Of a stretch of DNA of 22,641 bases, positions 1-7,817 are shown in pieces. Source of the DNA: an uncultured Lachnospiraceae bacterium (GTDB lineage: Bacteria > Bacillota > Clostridia > Lachnospirales > Lachnospiraceae); NCBI GenBank assembly GCA_910586585.1, contig CAJUKA010000017.1, forward strand, positions 1-22,641, read 5' to 3'. The number at the start of each line of letters is the position of its first letter. Position 1 is the stretch's first letter. The notes under the pieces are model-generated. The model did no database searches and was not told the origin of the DNA. It saw nothing but the letters and a program-made list of their open reading frames with translations. Position numbers and translations under genes: made by a program.

Positions 1-75
1 CATAAAATCAAGGTTTGAGTAACAAAAAATCAGGTAGGATTTGACACTACCAAAGGAAAAGAGGGAGAGCCGGGA

Positions 76-129
76 ATGAAAGATATATGGCAAGCGGCGG
101 CTGATAAAGAAAAAAATGAAGTTAAGTGA
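76..129 (+). CDS. Tiny ORF, unknown, first of an overlapping trio
   Basis: A 17-residue ORF (starts MKDIWQAAAD) follows a purine-rich stretch (GAGGGAG and CGGGA) that could serve as ribosome site. Its stop overlaps the next tiny ORF in another frame. Very short overlapping ORFs are common in phage and conjugative elements, but they can also be pieces of one gene broken by frameshifts. I do not recognise it, and whether it is translated is uncertain. Confidence 0.25.
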   Translation: MKDIWQAAADKEKNEVK

Positions 130-187
130 ATTTATCAAACAGTGTGTAAATGAAAAAATCTCCCACGACAATGGGCGGCAGTGGTGA
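116..187 (+). CDS. Tiny ORF, unknown, second of an overlapping trio
   Basis: A 23-residue ORF (MKLSEFIKQC...) starts inside the previous ORF and stops inside the next one, so the three read like translationally coupled cistrons of a mobile element. It might equally be a fragment of one decayed gene. No homologous family is recognised. Confidence 0.25.
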   Translation: MKLSEFIKQCVNEKISHDNGRQW

Positions 188-345
188 AACAGAAAAGTGA
201 AAAAATCGAAAAATGTGAAAAAGTAAATGTGATTCGTTGCTTGAATTGTAAAAATGAATTGTGTGACACAAGGAAAATCACAGAAATTCTATCAAATCTG
301 AATTTATTAACACCAGAAAATATCAATCCAGATGAGCGGCAGTGA
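181..345 (+). CDS. Small Cys-containing ORF, mobile-element-like
   Basis: A 54-residue GTG-started ORF overlaps the end of the preceding tiny ORF by 7 bases. It has a charged N-terminus followed by RCLNCKNELC, a CxxCxxxxC cluster at about residues 20-27 that could bind a metal, and a leucine-rich helical tail. Its stop codon lies inside the following terminator hairpin, as is usual for the last gene of a plus-strand unit. Similar small Cys-rich proteins occur in phages and integrative elements of Clostridia, but I cannot name a family. The GTG start is chosen by overlap and is uncertain. Confidence 0.4.
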   Translation: MVKQKSEKIEKCEKVNVIRCLNCKNELCDTRKITEILSNLNLLTPENINPDERQ

Positions 346-358
346 TGCCGCTCTTTTT
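334..358 (+). terminator. Intrinsic terminator of the left-edge plus-strand unit
   Basis: GAGCGGC (334-340), a six-base loop and GCCGCTC (347-353) form a perfect 7-bp GC-rich stem followed by a T run. It overlaps the stop of the 54-residue ORF and closes the only plus-strand protein-coding unit in the window. Confidence 0.8.
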
Positions 359-377
359 AGTATAAATATTATAATTA

Positions 378-411
378 CACAAAAATCCCTCTGTCAAAAG
401 GGATTTTTGTG
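378..411. terminator. Perfect 13-bp inverted repeat, probable bidirectional terminator
   Basis: CACAAAAATCCCT (378-390) and AGGGATTTTTGTG (399-411) are exact inverse complements with an 8-base loop. The arms provide a T run on either strand, so the element could end plus-strand transcription from the left edge and minus-strand transcription coming from metA. Two terminator-like hairpins within 80 bases is more than one transcript end needs, so it could also be part of an element end. Confidence 0.6.
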
Positions 412-452
412 CACTATATTCAATTATTATCAAGGCTCTTTTCTGTATTTTT

Positions 453-497
453 TACTACACCATTTATCTTGTGTTACTACACCATCTACTACACCAT
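453..497. repeat. Three direct copies of TACTACACCAT
   Basis: Exact 11-bp copies lie at 453-463, 475-485 and 487-497, and the first and third share 14 bp. Spacings are 22 and 12 bp. In one plus-strand frame the stretch reads LLHHLSCVTTPSTTPFSRENT and stops at 517, which resembles the tails of some clostridial integrases, but no integrase domain precedes it. The repeats may be protein-binding sites. Confidence 0.6.
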
Positions 498-503
498 TTA
501 GCC

Positions 504-543
504 GTGAAAATACGTGAATTTATGTGAAAATATGTGAGTTTTA
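504..543. repeat. Four tandem 10-bp units, GTGAAAATAY-like
   Basis: GTGAAAATAC, GTGAATTTAT, GTGAAAATAT and GTGAGTTTTA follow each other without gaps. The 10-bp period is close to one helical turn, so bound proteins would line up on one face. Such iterons are typical of integrase arm sites or replication-initiator sites. The 244 bases from 345 to 588 hold only this, the TACTACACCAT copies and the inverted repeat at 378-411. Confidence 0.55.
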
Positions 544-588
544 ATAATTCCTCAAACAGGCATAAAACCTAGCAATTATGCGGATTCC

Positions 589-1494
589 CTACCACTCATA
601 CGGGGTTTGCTGGTAGACGTAATAATCTAACCAATTGGTATATAGGTTATTGCAGTGGGAACGCCATTGCAGGCTGGGTTTTTGGGTTGAATCATCATTG
701 GGATAATAATTTCTTGGAATGTGGATTGGCAATCCTTTGCTTAAGTCCCGTTTATATTCCGCATCAAGGGTATATCTGTCATATTCTGGATGTCCATTGA
801 CAAATACTTTTTTTCCGTCTTCTGAATATGCTAAAAATACACCTGCCTCCTCAGACTCTGCAAGAACTGTAATCTTATCACAATTATGTATAGCAACAGC
901 CGGCGTTTCTGTGTGACGACTGTGCGGTGCAAGAAAAAAGTCATCAAATCCTCGTACAAGCGGCACTTTTCTATTTTGCACTTTATGAGAATACAGTCCA
1001 AAAAGTTTCTCTGAAAGCAAACGTTTTTGTATCCCATAATAATGATAAAATCCTGCCTGGGCTCCCCAGCAGATATGAAGCGTAGATGTTACGTGCTCCT
1101 CTGCCCAGTCCATAATATCGCAGATTTCTTCCCAATAATCCACTTCTTCAAATGCAATATCTTCCACAGGCGCTCCTGTTATTATCAGTCCATCAAACCG
1201 TTTCTTTTTGACTTCTTCAAATGTTGTGTAAAAACGATTCAGATGATTTACAGACGTGTTCAAGGACACATGACTTGTCACCATCAAAAATGTTACATCC
1301 ACTTGAATTGGTGTATTTGATAATGCACGCAAAAGCTGCAACTCCGTATCCTGTTTTATTGGCATCAAATTTAGGATGCATACTTGCAAGGGGCGGATAT
1401 CTTGATGCATTGCACGGTTTTCATCCATTACAAAAATATTTTCATGCTCCAGTATTTCTTTTGCTGGCAAATCACTTTGTACTTTTATAGGCAT
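589..1494 (-). CDS. metA: Homoserine O-acetyltransferase (MetA family)
   Basis: MetA transfers an acyl group to L-homoserine, the first committed step of methionine synthesis, in the cytoplasm. The start is set at 1494: an AGGAG ribosome site lies just ahead of MPIKVQSDLPA, while the longer frame to 1527 has none. With this start the 301-residue protein numbers exactly like the family. Cys142 (in HICWGAQAG) is the acyl nucleophile, and His235 and Glu237 (in NGHPEYDR) complete the catalytic set. Residue 111 (GAPVED) is Glu, which is reported in MetA studies to select acetyl-CoA, where succinyl-CoA enzymes have Gly. The gene follows the ligase gene after 45 bases, with no room for an S-box riboswitch in that gap. 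Confidence 0.93.
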   Translation of the reverse strand: MPIKVQSDLPAKEILEHENIFVMDENRAMHQDIRPLQVCILNLMPIKQDTELQLLRALSNTPIQVDVTFLMVTSHVSLNTSVNHLNRFYTTFEEVKKKRFDGLIITGAPVEDIAFEEVDYWEEICDIMDWAEEHVTSTLHICWGAQAGFYHYYGIQKRLLSEKLFGLYSHKVQNRKVPLVRGFDDFFLAPHSRHTETPAVAIHNCDKITVLAESEEAGVFLAYSEDGKKVFVNGHPEYDRYTLDAEYKRDLSKGLPIHIPRNYYPNDDSTQKPSLQWRSHCNNLYTNWLDYYVYQQTPYEW

Positions 1495-1539
1495 TTTTTT
1501 ACTCTCCTGTCCGCTTATTTTCACCAAACTACATCCATA

Positions 1540-3519
1540 CTATGAAAGTTTTTCTTGCAAATATTTCTCGATAAACTGTTCCTCTGTAAGAATTGGAACA
1601 TTCAATTCCTTTGCCTTTTTGTTTTTCGACGAATTTGAAGTATTGTCATTGTTGATAAGGCAAGCTGTCTTAGATGAAACGCTTCCTGATACCTTACCGC
1701 CTTTTTTTTCTATCAAATCCTTTAACTCATTTCTACTGCCAAAATGCTCAAGACTTCCTGTTACAACAAATGTAAATCCATCTAATATCTGCTCAGACTC
1801 ATCAATCTCTTCTTTTATAATATGAACCTCTTGTAAAAGATTATCAAAATTTATATTATTACCCTCATTTGCAAAATAATCTTCAAATGCTTTTCCAATT
1901 ACCTCTCCGATACCATCAATTTCACTTAGTTCTTCTGCTGTTGCGCGGCGCATCGCATCAATATCATACTTATAATATTTACAAATCACTTTTGCATTTG
2001 CAAGTCCAATATTAGCTATGCCAAGACTGTAAATAAGCTTCGGAAGTTCCACATTTCGAGATTTTTCTACTCCATCAATCAATTTTTTATAGGATCGTTT
2101 TCCAAATCCTTCCATATTTTCAATTTCTGACTGATACCTGTCAAGATGAAAAATATCCTGATACTGGTGGATAAATCCTTTTGCTATAAACTTTTCAAGT
2201 GTAGCCTCTGATAAGCCATCAATACTCATCGCATCACGACTCACAAACAGCGTGAACGATTTAATCTTTTTAGCATCACATTCCGGATTCGTGCAATACA
2301 GAGACTGAACCTCATTCACTGCCCGTACTTCTGCCACTCCGCCACAGACTGGACAAACTTGCGGTATCTCTATATTATCACTAGCAGTAAGATTTTCTGC
2401 AATCTGCGGAATTATCATATTTGCCTTATAAACTGTAATTTTGTCTCCAATTCCTAACTTTAAGGCTTTTAATATGCTAATATTATGAACGGAAGCACGG
2501 CTGACGGTTGTTCCTTCTAATTCTATCGGATCAAAAATAGCTACCGGATTTATCAATCCTGTACGACTAGGGCTCCACTCAATTTCCTTCAGTATGGTTT
2601 CTTTGATTTCATCTGCCCATTTGAATGCAATTGAATCTCGCGGAAATTTGGCAGTACGTCCCAAAGAACGCCCATATTCAATATCATTATAGATTAGCAC
2701 CAACCCGTCAGATGGCACATCAAATGTCTGAATACGCTGCTCATACGCTTCCACCGCAGTTACAATATTTTCTGCATTAACTTTCATATATTCAACGACA
2801 TCAAATCCTTGATTTACCAAGAACTCAAACTGTTTTTCCCTTGAATTTTCAAAGTCAACACCGTCTGCCTTCACAAGAGAAAATGCAAAAAATCTCACAT
2901 TTCTCTCAGCAGTGATTTGATTGTTTAGCTGTCTGACTGAACCAGAACAAAGATTGCGTGGATTTTTATACTTTGCGTCCACATCCTCGATGTTGCTGTT
3001 AATCTTTTCAAAGTCATCATACGTAATAACTGCTTCTCCTCTAAGAATCAGTTCTCCTTGATGTTTTATACGCAGAGGAATATTTTTAAATACTTTTGCA
3101 TTGTTTGTAATAACTTCCCCCACTTCACCATTTCCGCGGGTGACAGCCTTTAACAACGCTCCATTTTGATATGTCATAACAATCGTAAGCCCGTCTAATT
3201 TCCAGCTAAGAAGCCCCTCTTTATCACCAAGCCAGCTCTTAAGCTCCTCTCTATCTTTTGTTTTTCCAAGAGACAACATCGGTGTCTCATGTGCTTCTTT
3301 GGGAAGCTCGTCCACTGCCTCATATCCCACAGTAATCGTGGGACTTCCTGTTAATACCATACCAGTTTCTTTTTCCAATGCCACCAATTCATCATAAAGC
3401 TTATCATACTCAAAATTGCTCATGATTTCCTGGTCTTGTGCGTAATAAACTTTTGATGCTTCTCGCAGTGTTTCCACCAATTCTTTCATTCTATGTAAAG
3501 CTTGTTTGTTATCCTCCAT
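1540..3519 (-). CDS. ligA: Divergent NAD-dependent DNA ligase
   Basis: This 659-residue protein has the full LigA layout. It has an Ia-like N-terminus, an adenylation domain with the nucleotide-accepting lysine in KLDG (107-110), an OB region, a four-cysteine zinc site (C389, C392, C409, C414), helix-hairpin-helix repeats (about 497-550) and a BRCT domain (about 577-659). It should seal nicks using NAD+. Several usually strict motifs differ: KLDGLT rather than KxDGLA, TRGNGEVGEV rather than TRGDGTTGED, and DGLVLIY rather than DGVVIKV, so the motif IV lysine is isoleucine 276. The motif V lysine (SIAFK, K300) remains. The start at 3519 follows AGGAGG by six bases; the longer frame to 3651 overlaps rluF and lacks a ribosome site. 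It may be a second, specialised ligase. Confidence 0.9.
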   Translation of the reverse strand: MEDNKQALHRMKELVETLREASKVYYAQDQEIMSNFEYDKLYDELVALEKETGMVLTGSPTITVGYEAVDELPKEAHETPMLSLGKTKDREELKSWLGDKEGLLSWKLDGLTIVMTYQNGALLKAVTRGNGEVGEVITNNAKVFKNIPLRIKHQGELILRGEAVITYDDFEKINSNIEDVDAKYKNPRNLCSGSVRQLNNQITAERNVRFFAFSLVKADGVDFENSREKQFEFLVNQGFDVVEYMKVNAENIVTAVEAYEQRIQTFDVPSDGLVLIYNDIEYGRSLGRTAKFPRDSIAFKWADEIKETILKEIEWSPSRTGLINPVAIFDPIELEGTTVSRASVHNISILKALKLGIGDKITVYKANMIIPQIAENLTASDNIEIPQVCPVCGGVAEVRAVNEVQSLYCTNPECDAKKIKSFTLFVSRDAMSIDGLSEATLEKFIAKGFIHQYQDIFHLDRYQSEIENMEGFGKRSYKKLIDGVEKSRNVELPKLIYSLGIANIGLANAKVICKYYKYDIDAMRRATAEELSEIDGIGEVIGKAFEDYFANEGNNINFDNLLQEVHIIKEEIDESEQILDGFTFVVTGSLEHFGSRNELKDLIEKKGGKVSGSVSSKTACLINNDNTSNSSKNKKAKELNVPILTEEQFIEKYLQEKLS

Positions 3520-3599
3520 ATTTCCCTCCTGACATTGATATGTACTCTCGCAAGAACAGGCCCAAAGAGGCTTTGAAAGTACATTGATCTTTTTGGTAT

Positions 3600-4322
3600 C
3601 TAAAATGATTCTGTGTGTGATAAACCACAAAGCCTGTACAGTTCCAAACACTCTCTGCTGTCCAATTCGCGGTACTCACCGCTTTTTAAATCACCAAGTT
3701 CTATATTCATCACTCTAATGCGCGTAAGTGTTTTTACCTTATAACCCAACGTCTCGCACATTCGTTTTATTTGCCTGTTAAGTCCTTGTGTTAATATCAG
3801 CCTAAAAGTATATTTGCCCACGCGCGTTATTTTACACGGATATGTTGTCTGGTCAAGTTCTTTTAAATATACTCCTTTCGCCATATCCGCTAAAAAATCT
3901 TCTGTAATTTCTTTATCAACCTTTACAACATATTCTTTCTCATGTCCATTTGATCCCTTCATCATACGTTGTATCAGTTCCCCATCATTTGTCAGAATCA
4001 TCAGCCCGTCAGAATCTTTGTCCAAACGTCCTGCATAAGTGACTCTTACTGGAAATTTTATTGCATCTACTATCGTTTTTTCCGCATATTTATCTTTCTC
4101 TGTACAAGTGATTCCGACAGGTTTATAATATGCAAGCACCACTTTTGATGAAACAGGTCTTATTTTTCTCCTGTTTACTTCTACCACATCCTGATCACAC
4201 ACCTGCATACCGCTTACTGCCCGCTGGCCATTAACTGTCACCTTCCCCTGTTGAATCAGCCTGTCTGCCTCACGTCTTGAACATACACCACATTCAGCTA
4301 GATATTTATTCAATCTGACCAT
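3600..4322 (-). CDS. rluF: 23S rRNA pseudouridine synthase, RluF type
   Basis: This 240-residue protein opens with an S4 RNA-binding domain (about 2-60; LNKYLAECGVCSRREAD), followed by the RsuA/RluB/E/F catalytic domain. The catalytic Asp101 is in GRLDKDSDGL, and LTQGLNRQIKRMCE matches the C-terminal signature of the RluF subgroup. RluF converts a uridine near the peptidyl-transferase centre of 23S rRNA (U2604 in E. coli) to pseudouridine. The stop is 80 bases before the ligase start and the two genes are probably co-transcribed. The exact target uridine in this organism is inferred. The ribosome site is a modest AAAGG. Confidence 0.88.
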   Translation of the reverse strand: MVRLNKYLAECGVCSRREADRLIQQGKVTVNGQRAVSGMQVCDQDVVEVNRRKIRPVSSKVVLAYYKPVGITCTEKDKYAEKTIVDAIKFPVRVTYAGRLDKDSDGLMILTNDGELIQRMMKGSNGHEKEYVVKVDKEITEDFLADMAKGVYLKELDQTTYPCKITRVGKYTFRLILTQGLNRQIKRMCETLGYKVKTLTRIRVMNIELGDLKSGEYRELDSRECLELYRLCGLSHTESF

Positions 4323-4346
4323 GTGTTTTATCCTTTCAAAATGTAT

Positions 4347-4382
4347 CTACAAGGTCTGTACCATCAATACAAGACCCTGTAG
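4347..4382 (-). promoter_or_regulatory. Imperfect hairpin in the rluF leader
   Basis: CTACAAGGTCTGTA (4347-4360) pairs with TACAAGACCCTGTAG (4368-4382) except for one wobble and one bulge, across a 7-base loop. It lies 25-60 bases upstream of rluF, just after the stop of the preceding unknown gene. No T run follows in the minus direction, so a simple intrinsic terminator is unlikely. It could be a leader structure or a weak transcript end. Confidence 0.3.
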
Positions 4383-4400
4383 CAGAACAATCGCAAACAA

Positions 4401-4832
4401 TTATAAAAATTTCTTTAATCGGCTTATTGCTTTTTCTTCAAAAGCAATTAATTCGTTTGCAATTTCCATAGATGTATTCCCTGAGTTTTGATGATGATTC
4501 ATCGATTTCCACATGCTTGTAATCCCCCTGTTGCTTCCCTGTATCATAAGTTCTGCTATTTTGCTCGCACTACAATTGGTAAGGGTATTCATCTGTATTC
4601 CGCCCTTAAGCATCATATCCTGCACCGCACTGCCATGATACCCTTCTGCACGTTCACTTTGCAGCCTGTCTGTAGCCTTATTTTGTATCACAGAGTAAAG
4701 AAGCCTTTCTTTCGAAAGTTCATGTAGCAGTTCATCATTTTGAACCTTTTCCGATATTGTATCAATCGCGCTAATCGCCATACCAGAATTTTTTTGAACT
4801 TCCTTTAAAATCTCCTGATCATCTTTTTTCAT
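4401..4832 (-). CDS. Conserved-looking helical protein of unknown function
   Basis: This 143-residue protein has no signal peptide or membrane segment. It is almost wholly helical by composition, with charged repeats that suggest a four-helix bundle. Visible segments include EILKEVQKNSGMAISAIDTI near the N-terminus, a central GYHGSAVQDMMLKGGIQMN and an IAELMIQGSNRGITSMWK helix. The layout is reminiscent of ferritin-like or DUF2383-type bundles, but there is no clear metal-ligand ExxH pattern and I do not assign a function. The ribosome site AAAGGAAG is good. The start codon lies in one arm of a 9-bp inverted repeat. The gene sits between the oxidoreductase and rluF on the same strand. Confidence 0.75.
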   Translation of the reverse strand: MKKDDQEILKEVQKNSGMAISAIDTISEKVQNDELLHELSKERLLYSVIQNKATDRLQSERAEGYHGSAVQDMMLKGGIQMNTLTNCSASKIAELMIQGSNRGITSMWKSMNHHQNSGNTSMEIANELIAFEEKAISRLKKFL

Positions 4833-4873
4833 AGCTATCTTCCTTTCTGACTCTTATCGATTGGGATAGCTAT
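4831..4873 (-). promoter_or_regulatory. Inverted repeat spanning the ribosome site of the unknown gene
   Basis: ATAGCTATC (4831-4839) and GATAGCTAT (4865-4873) are exact inverse complements. In the mRNA the hairpin would place the AAGGAAG ribosome site in the loop edge and the first two bases of the ATG in the stem. It could modulate initiation. ATAGCTAT is itself palindromic, so a DNA-binding site is the other reading. Confidence 0.3.
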
Positions 4874-4895
4874 AGTATTACCATATTCTAGCAGT

Positions 4896-5984
4896 TTATG
4901 CCTGTATATCAGTATCCTCTCGTATTGTATCTTCTACTTCACCTGTCAAAATCTCTATTTTTTCTTTTTCGTCCTTTATTTCGCTGTTCATATCATGTGT
5001 CTCCTTCTCAAAAGGATAAACAACACCCCACTGTGAACGAAGAGAATCCATCTGCTTCAAAATGCGAATTGTCTCCTCATGTGGCATTTCCCAGCACTCT
5101 TGCTGCCCTTTTTCAATTGCTTCTAAGCAGGAATCAATCTCATATTCATAACCTGTTATCTGTTTTGGCGCTTTTATAGACTTCCCTGGCTTGCGATTCG
5201 TATCATATACTGTGACAGACTCAAAATTATTGATATTTTCTATTTCGATAAACCCTTTGGGGCCATATATCACTCCCCGCCTGTCACTCAATCCCTTCAT
5301 AGTACAATTAAGAACCGCCATTCTGCCATCTTTATAGATGATTGTAATACTTTCTGATTCATCAACCCCTGTTTCTGTAAGAACACAGGAGGAGTCTATT
5401 TTTTCAATATCTTTTCCAAACATCATCGCCGCAAAATTCAGAGTATACACACCCAAGTCAAGCAATGCTCCCCCCGCAAGCTCTGGATCGGTTAGGCGTT
5501 GCTTATAGGAAACGTTATAACAAAGATTTGCTGTCAGCATTGTAGGTTCTCCGATAATTCCCGAACTGAGAATGCCTTTTATTGTTGTGAGCATAGGCAT
5601 ATATCTTATCCACATTGCCTCTGCCACAAATACACCTTTCTCGTTTGCAAGTGCAAAAAGCTCTTCAGCCTGATTCGTATTTACTGTAAATGGTTTCTCA
5701 CATAATACGTTTTTCCCATTCTCTATGCAAAGCTTCATATTGGCATAATGCTCAGAATTTGGTGTTGCGATATATATTAAATCAATCTTACTGTCAATCA
5801 CCATTTCTTCATAGGAAGTATATGCTATTTTGATACCATACTCATTTGCAAATTCGCGTGCCCGTTCTTCACTTCTTGACGCCACACCATAGCATTTTAC
5901 ATTTTTCATCTTTTTAATGGTGCCTGCCATAATTTTTGCAATTTTACCGGTTCCCATGATACCGATACGCTTTTGTTTAAACAT
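4896..5984 (-). CDS. Gfo/Idh/MocA-family NAD(P)-dependent oxidoreductase
   Basis: The 362-residue protein begins with a Rossmann fold carrying GxGxxA (G11, G13, A16 in GIMGTGKIAK). It continues with IATPNSEHY (about 72-80) and the family hallmark CEKPF (E96, K97, P98). The C-terminal half has the substrate-domain motif GGALLDLGVY (D176, Y180). Such enzymes oxidise or reduce sugars, inositols or related polyols, or dihydrodiols; the substrate cannot be read from sequence. The last 35 or so residues form an acidic, lysine/glutamate-rich tail beyond the usual fold, of unknown role. AGAGGA directly abuts the ATG at 5984, which is unusually close, but a later start would remove the first strand of the Rossmann fold. 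Confidence 0.88.
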   Translation of the reverse strand: MFKQKRIGIMGTGKIAKIMAGTIKKMKNVKCYGVASRSEERAREFANEYGIKIAYTSYEEMVIDSKIDLIYIATPNSEHYANMKLCIENGKNVLCEKPFTVNTNQAEELFALANEKGVFVAEAMWIRYMPMLTTIKGILSSGIIGEPTMLTANLCYNVSYKQRLTDPELAGGALLDLGVYTLNFAAMMFGKDIEKIDSSCVLTETGVDESESITIIYKDGRMAVLNCTMKGLSDRRGVIYGPKGFIEIENINNFESVTVYDTNRKPGKSIKAPKQITGYEYEIDSCLEAIEKGQQECWEMPHEETIRILKQMDSLRSQWGVVYPFEKETHDMNSEIKDEKEKIEILTGEVEDTIREDTDIQA

Positions 5985-6061
5985 TCCTCTAACCTATGCC
6001 TTTCCCAAAAACAACGATTGTTGCTAAAGGTTACGATACAAAAAGTCTAACCTTATAAAGG

Positions 6062-6096
6062 AAAGCCCATGCAACACGAATGCCACATGGGTTTTC
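6062..6096 (-). terminator. Terminator-like hairpin after the SH3 protein gene
   Basis: CCCATG (6066-6071) pairs with CATGGG (6086-6091). Inside, GGCA and TGTT can continue the stem around a TTCG tetraloop when read on the minus strand. The tail on the minus strand is CTTTCC and on the plus strand TTTTCTC, so termination is plausible in both directions. It lies 21 bases beyond the stop of the SH3-domain gene. Confidence 0.6.
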
Positions 6097-6116
6097 TCTC
6101 ATACTCTATTCCTTTA

Positions 6117-7772
6117 TCATTCAAAAAATTCTGACTTCACATAGCCATCTTGTCCATTATAATTAATCTTGAACCACTCACCTTGGTCTTCTAACAGCTC
6201 ATATGAATTTCCGCCTTGTGCTGTACCAATCTTGTCTGCATCCTGGCTTGGATTGTTTCTGACATTTACATTGGTTGACGCCACAACAGTTGTACCTGTC
6301 GAAGTATTTGTTGTCGGCGTTGTTTCATCTGCCGAATTCTCTGGCTGCTCTGTATCTGCTGTAACAACTTCAAGATAATCACTCTTGATATATGCTTCCT
6401 TACCTTCAAAGATAACCTTGCTCCAACCGTTTATTCGTTCCTCAACACGTGTCAGTTCTGTACCAAGATCTACTTTTCCGATACGGTCAGCTTCCTCGCT
6501 GTCTGACGAACGTACATTTACTGTTGATGTTGCTCTTACTATTTGATTCACAGCCTGATTCGTATTCTGTTCAACATTTTCTTGTGAAGCGTCCGTATTA
6601 GGTGCATCTGCCTCCGCATCGCCTTCCCCCGCATTCTGCTCTCCAAGCTGTGTTAAGGCGTCTTCAACAGAATTTTTCATCTGTTCCGGCAGCTGTTCCA
6701 TAAAATCATTCAATGCCGCATCGGACGCAATGGCATTTTTGTAGTCCACATTAATTTTGTTGTATAAATCGACCACATCATCCTGAATTGTCACCAATTT
6801 GAATGCTGCGAGAATATTTTCTTCCATGTCACCATCTATTTTAAGGCTGCCGTCCTGCGCAGTATAAACATACCATGCATTCAATCCCGGCGCCTTTGTC
6901 TCGATGTCTTTAATTTTCGCATCATATGTCACATATGCAAAATAAGAATTTTCTTCAATCCCAGGCTTTGTATAGCAGTTCACATTTTCATAGAATTCTA
7001 TAAACTGACTTTTTTCCTGAAATGCAATAATCTCTGTATCATCATTCGCATCCCTAATTGCCCTTACAGTATCCATGTCTCCATTTGCCATAGCTGTATA
7101 GAATCTGTCCATAAGCTCATTAATATTTGCATTGGCGTTTTCTGATAAGGGGTCGGACTGAATTGCAGCAGGGGAGGCAACCTCTGTTCCTGCTTCTGTG
7201 CTTGGCACAGATTCCTCTGTCTTCTCATCGTTTTTGTTGCCTACATAAGAAATAATCACTGCAATAACAAGGACGCAGGCCGCAATTGGTAGCAGAATTT
7301 TTAATGCATTGATAGCAATTGTCTTTAGATTTTCAGAAGACATATTCGAATTTTCTCTTTGGGTGAAAGACTCTCTTGCAGATTCTTTTTTTTCTTTATT
7401 GTTGTCTGTTCTGATTTCTTTTTCTGGTTCTGTTTTTCTTTCTGCTACGCGAATTTCTGTTTGATTATTTTTGGCTGAACTATTTTCTTTTTGGGCATTC
7501 TGGGTCTTATTTATTTGTGTCGTATTTCTCTTTTTCTCTTCTTCTTTCAAATTATCTTTTTTTGTACTTTCTTTCCTAATACCCGTCTGTCTAGTACTTT
7601 CTTTCTTAGCAGTATCCTCTTTTCTAGTTTCTTCCTTTTTTGTTTTACTTTCTGCTGCTCTCTTGCTTGTATCTGTTTTTTTCTCTTTTGTGTCCAATAC
7701 CTCTGTATTTGATTTGGAATTTATATTCTGTATATCATTCTGCTCAATCTTATTTCTTTCCTTCGCCATCAT
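6117..7772 (-). CDS. Membrane-anchored protein with two SH3b domains
   Basis: This 551-residue protein has a long Lys/Glu/Thr-rich disordered region (1-150), probably cytoplasmic. One transmembrane helix (about 155-177, ALKILLPIAACVLVIAVIIS) follows, then an extracellular region with a compact domain (about 212-330) that resembles NTF2-like folds. An acidic linker leads to two bacterial SH3 domains at about 412-470 and 496-551, each with the VNVRxxxSxxAxxIG pattern. SH3b domains bind cell-wall peptides, so a role at the envelope is likely. No catalytic domain is seen. AGGAG precedes two consecutive ATG codons (7772 and 7769) and either may be used. It lies 45 bases after tRNA-Arg with no terminator between. 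Confidence 0.85.
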   Translation of the reverse strand: MMAKERNKIEQNDIQNINSKSNTEVLDTKEKKTDTSKRAAESKTKKEETRKEDTAKKESTRQTGIRKESTKKDNLKEEEKKRNTTQINKTQNAQKENSSAKNNQTEIRVAERKTEPEKEIRTDNNKEKKESARESFTQRENSNMSSENLKTIAINALKILLPIAACVLVIAVIISYVGNKNDEKTEESVPSTEAGTEVASPAAIQSDPLSENANANINELMDRFYTAMANGDMDTVRAIRDANDDTEIIAFQEKSQFIEFYENVNCYTKPGIEENSYFAYVTYDAKIKDIETKAPGLNAWYVYTAQDGSLKIDGDMEENILAAFKLVTIQDDVVDLYNKINVDYKNAIASDAALNDFMEQLPEQMKNSVEDALTQLGEQNAGEGDAEADAPNTDASQENVEQNTNQAVNQIVRATSTVNVRSSDSEEADRIGKVDLGTELTRVEERINGWSKVIFEGKEAYIKSDYLEVVTADTEQPENSADETTPTTNTSTGTTVVASTNVNVRNNPSQDADKIGTAQGGNSYELLEDQGEWFKINYNGQDGYVKSEFFE

Positions 7773-7817
7773 TTACTCCTATTCGGCACGCTCAAGTCTT
7801 TACCCCATTTAGGGAAG

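Noticed and set aside
41..46. TTGACA hexamer at the left edge
   Set aside because: No -10 box is found at a proper distance on the plus strand.
332..517. Plus-strand 61-codon frame ending in TTPSTTPFSRENT
   Set aside because: It runs through two hairpins and has no ribosome site. The integrase-like tail is only a loose resemblance without any catalytic residues upstream.
3520..3651. 44-residue N-terminal extension of the DNA ligase
   Set aside because: It overlaps the end of rluF and has no ribosome site, while AGGAGG stands right before the start at 3519.
6027..6054. AAGGTTA/TAACCTT inverted repeat upstream of the oxidoreductase
   Set aside because: A 7-bp pair with a 14-base loop in AT-rich DNA is easily due to chance, and no T run or clear promoter accompanies it.
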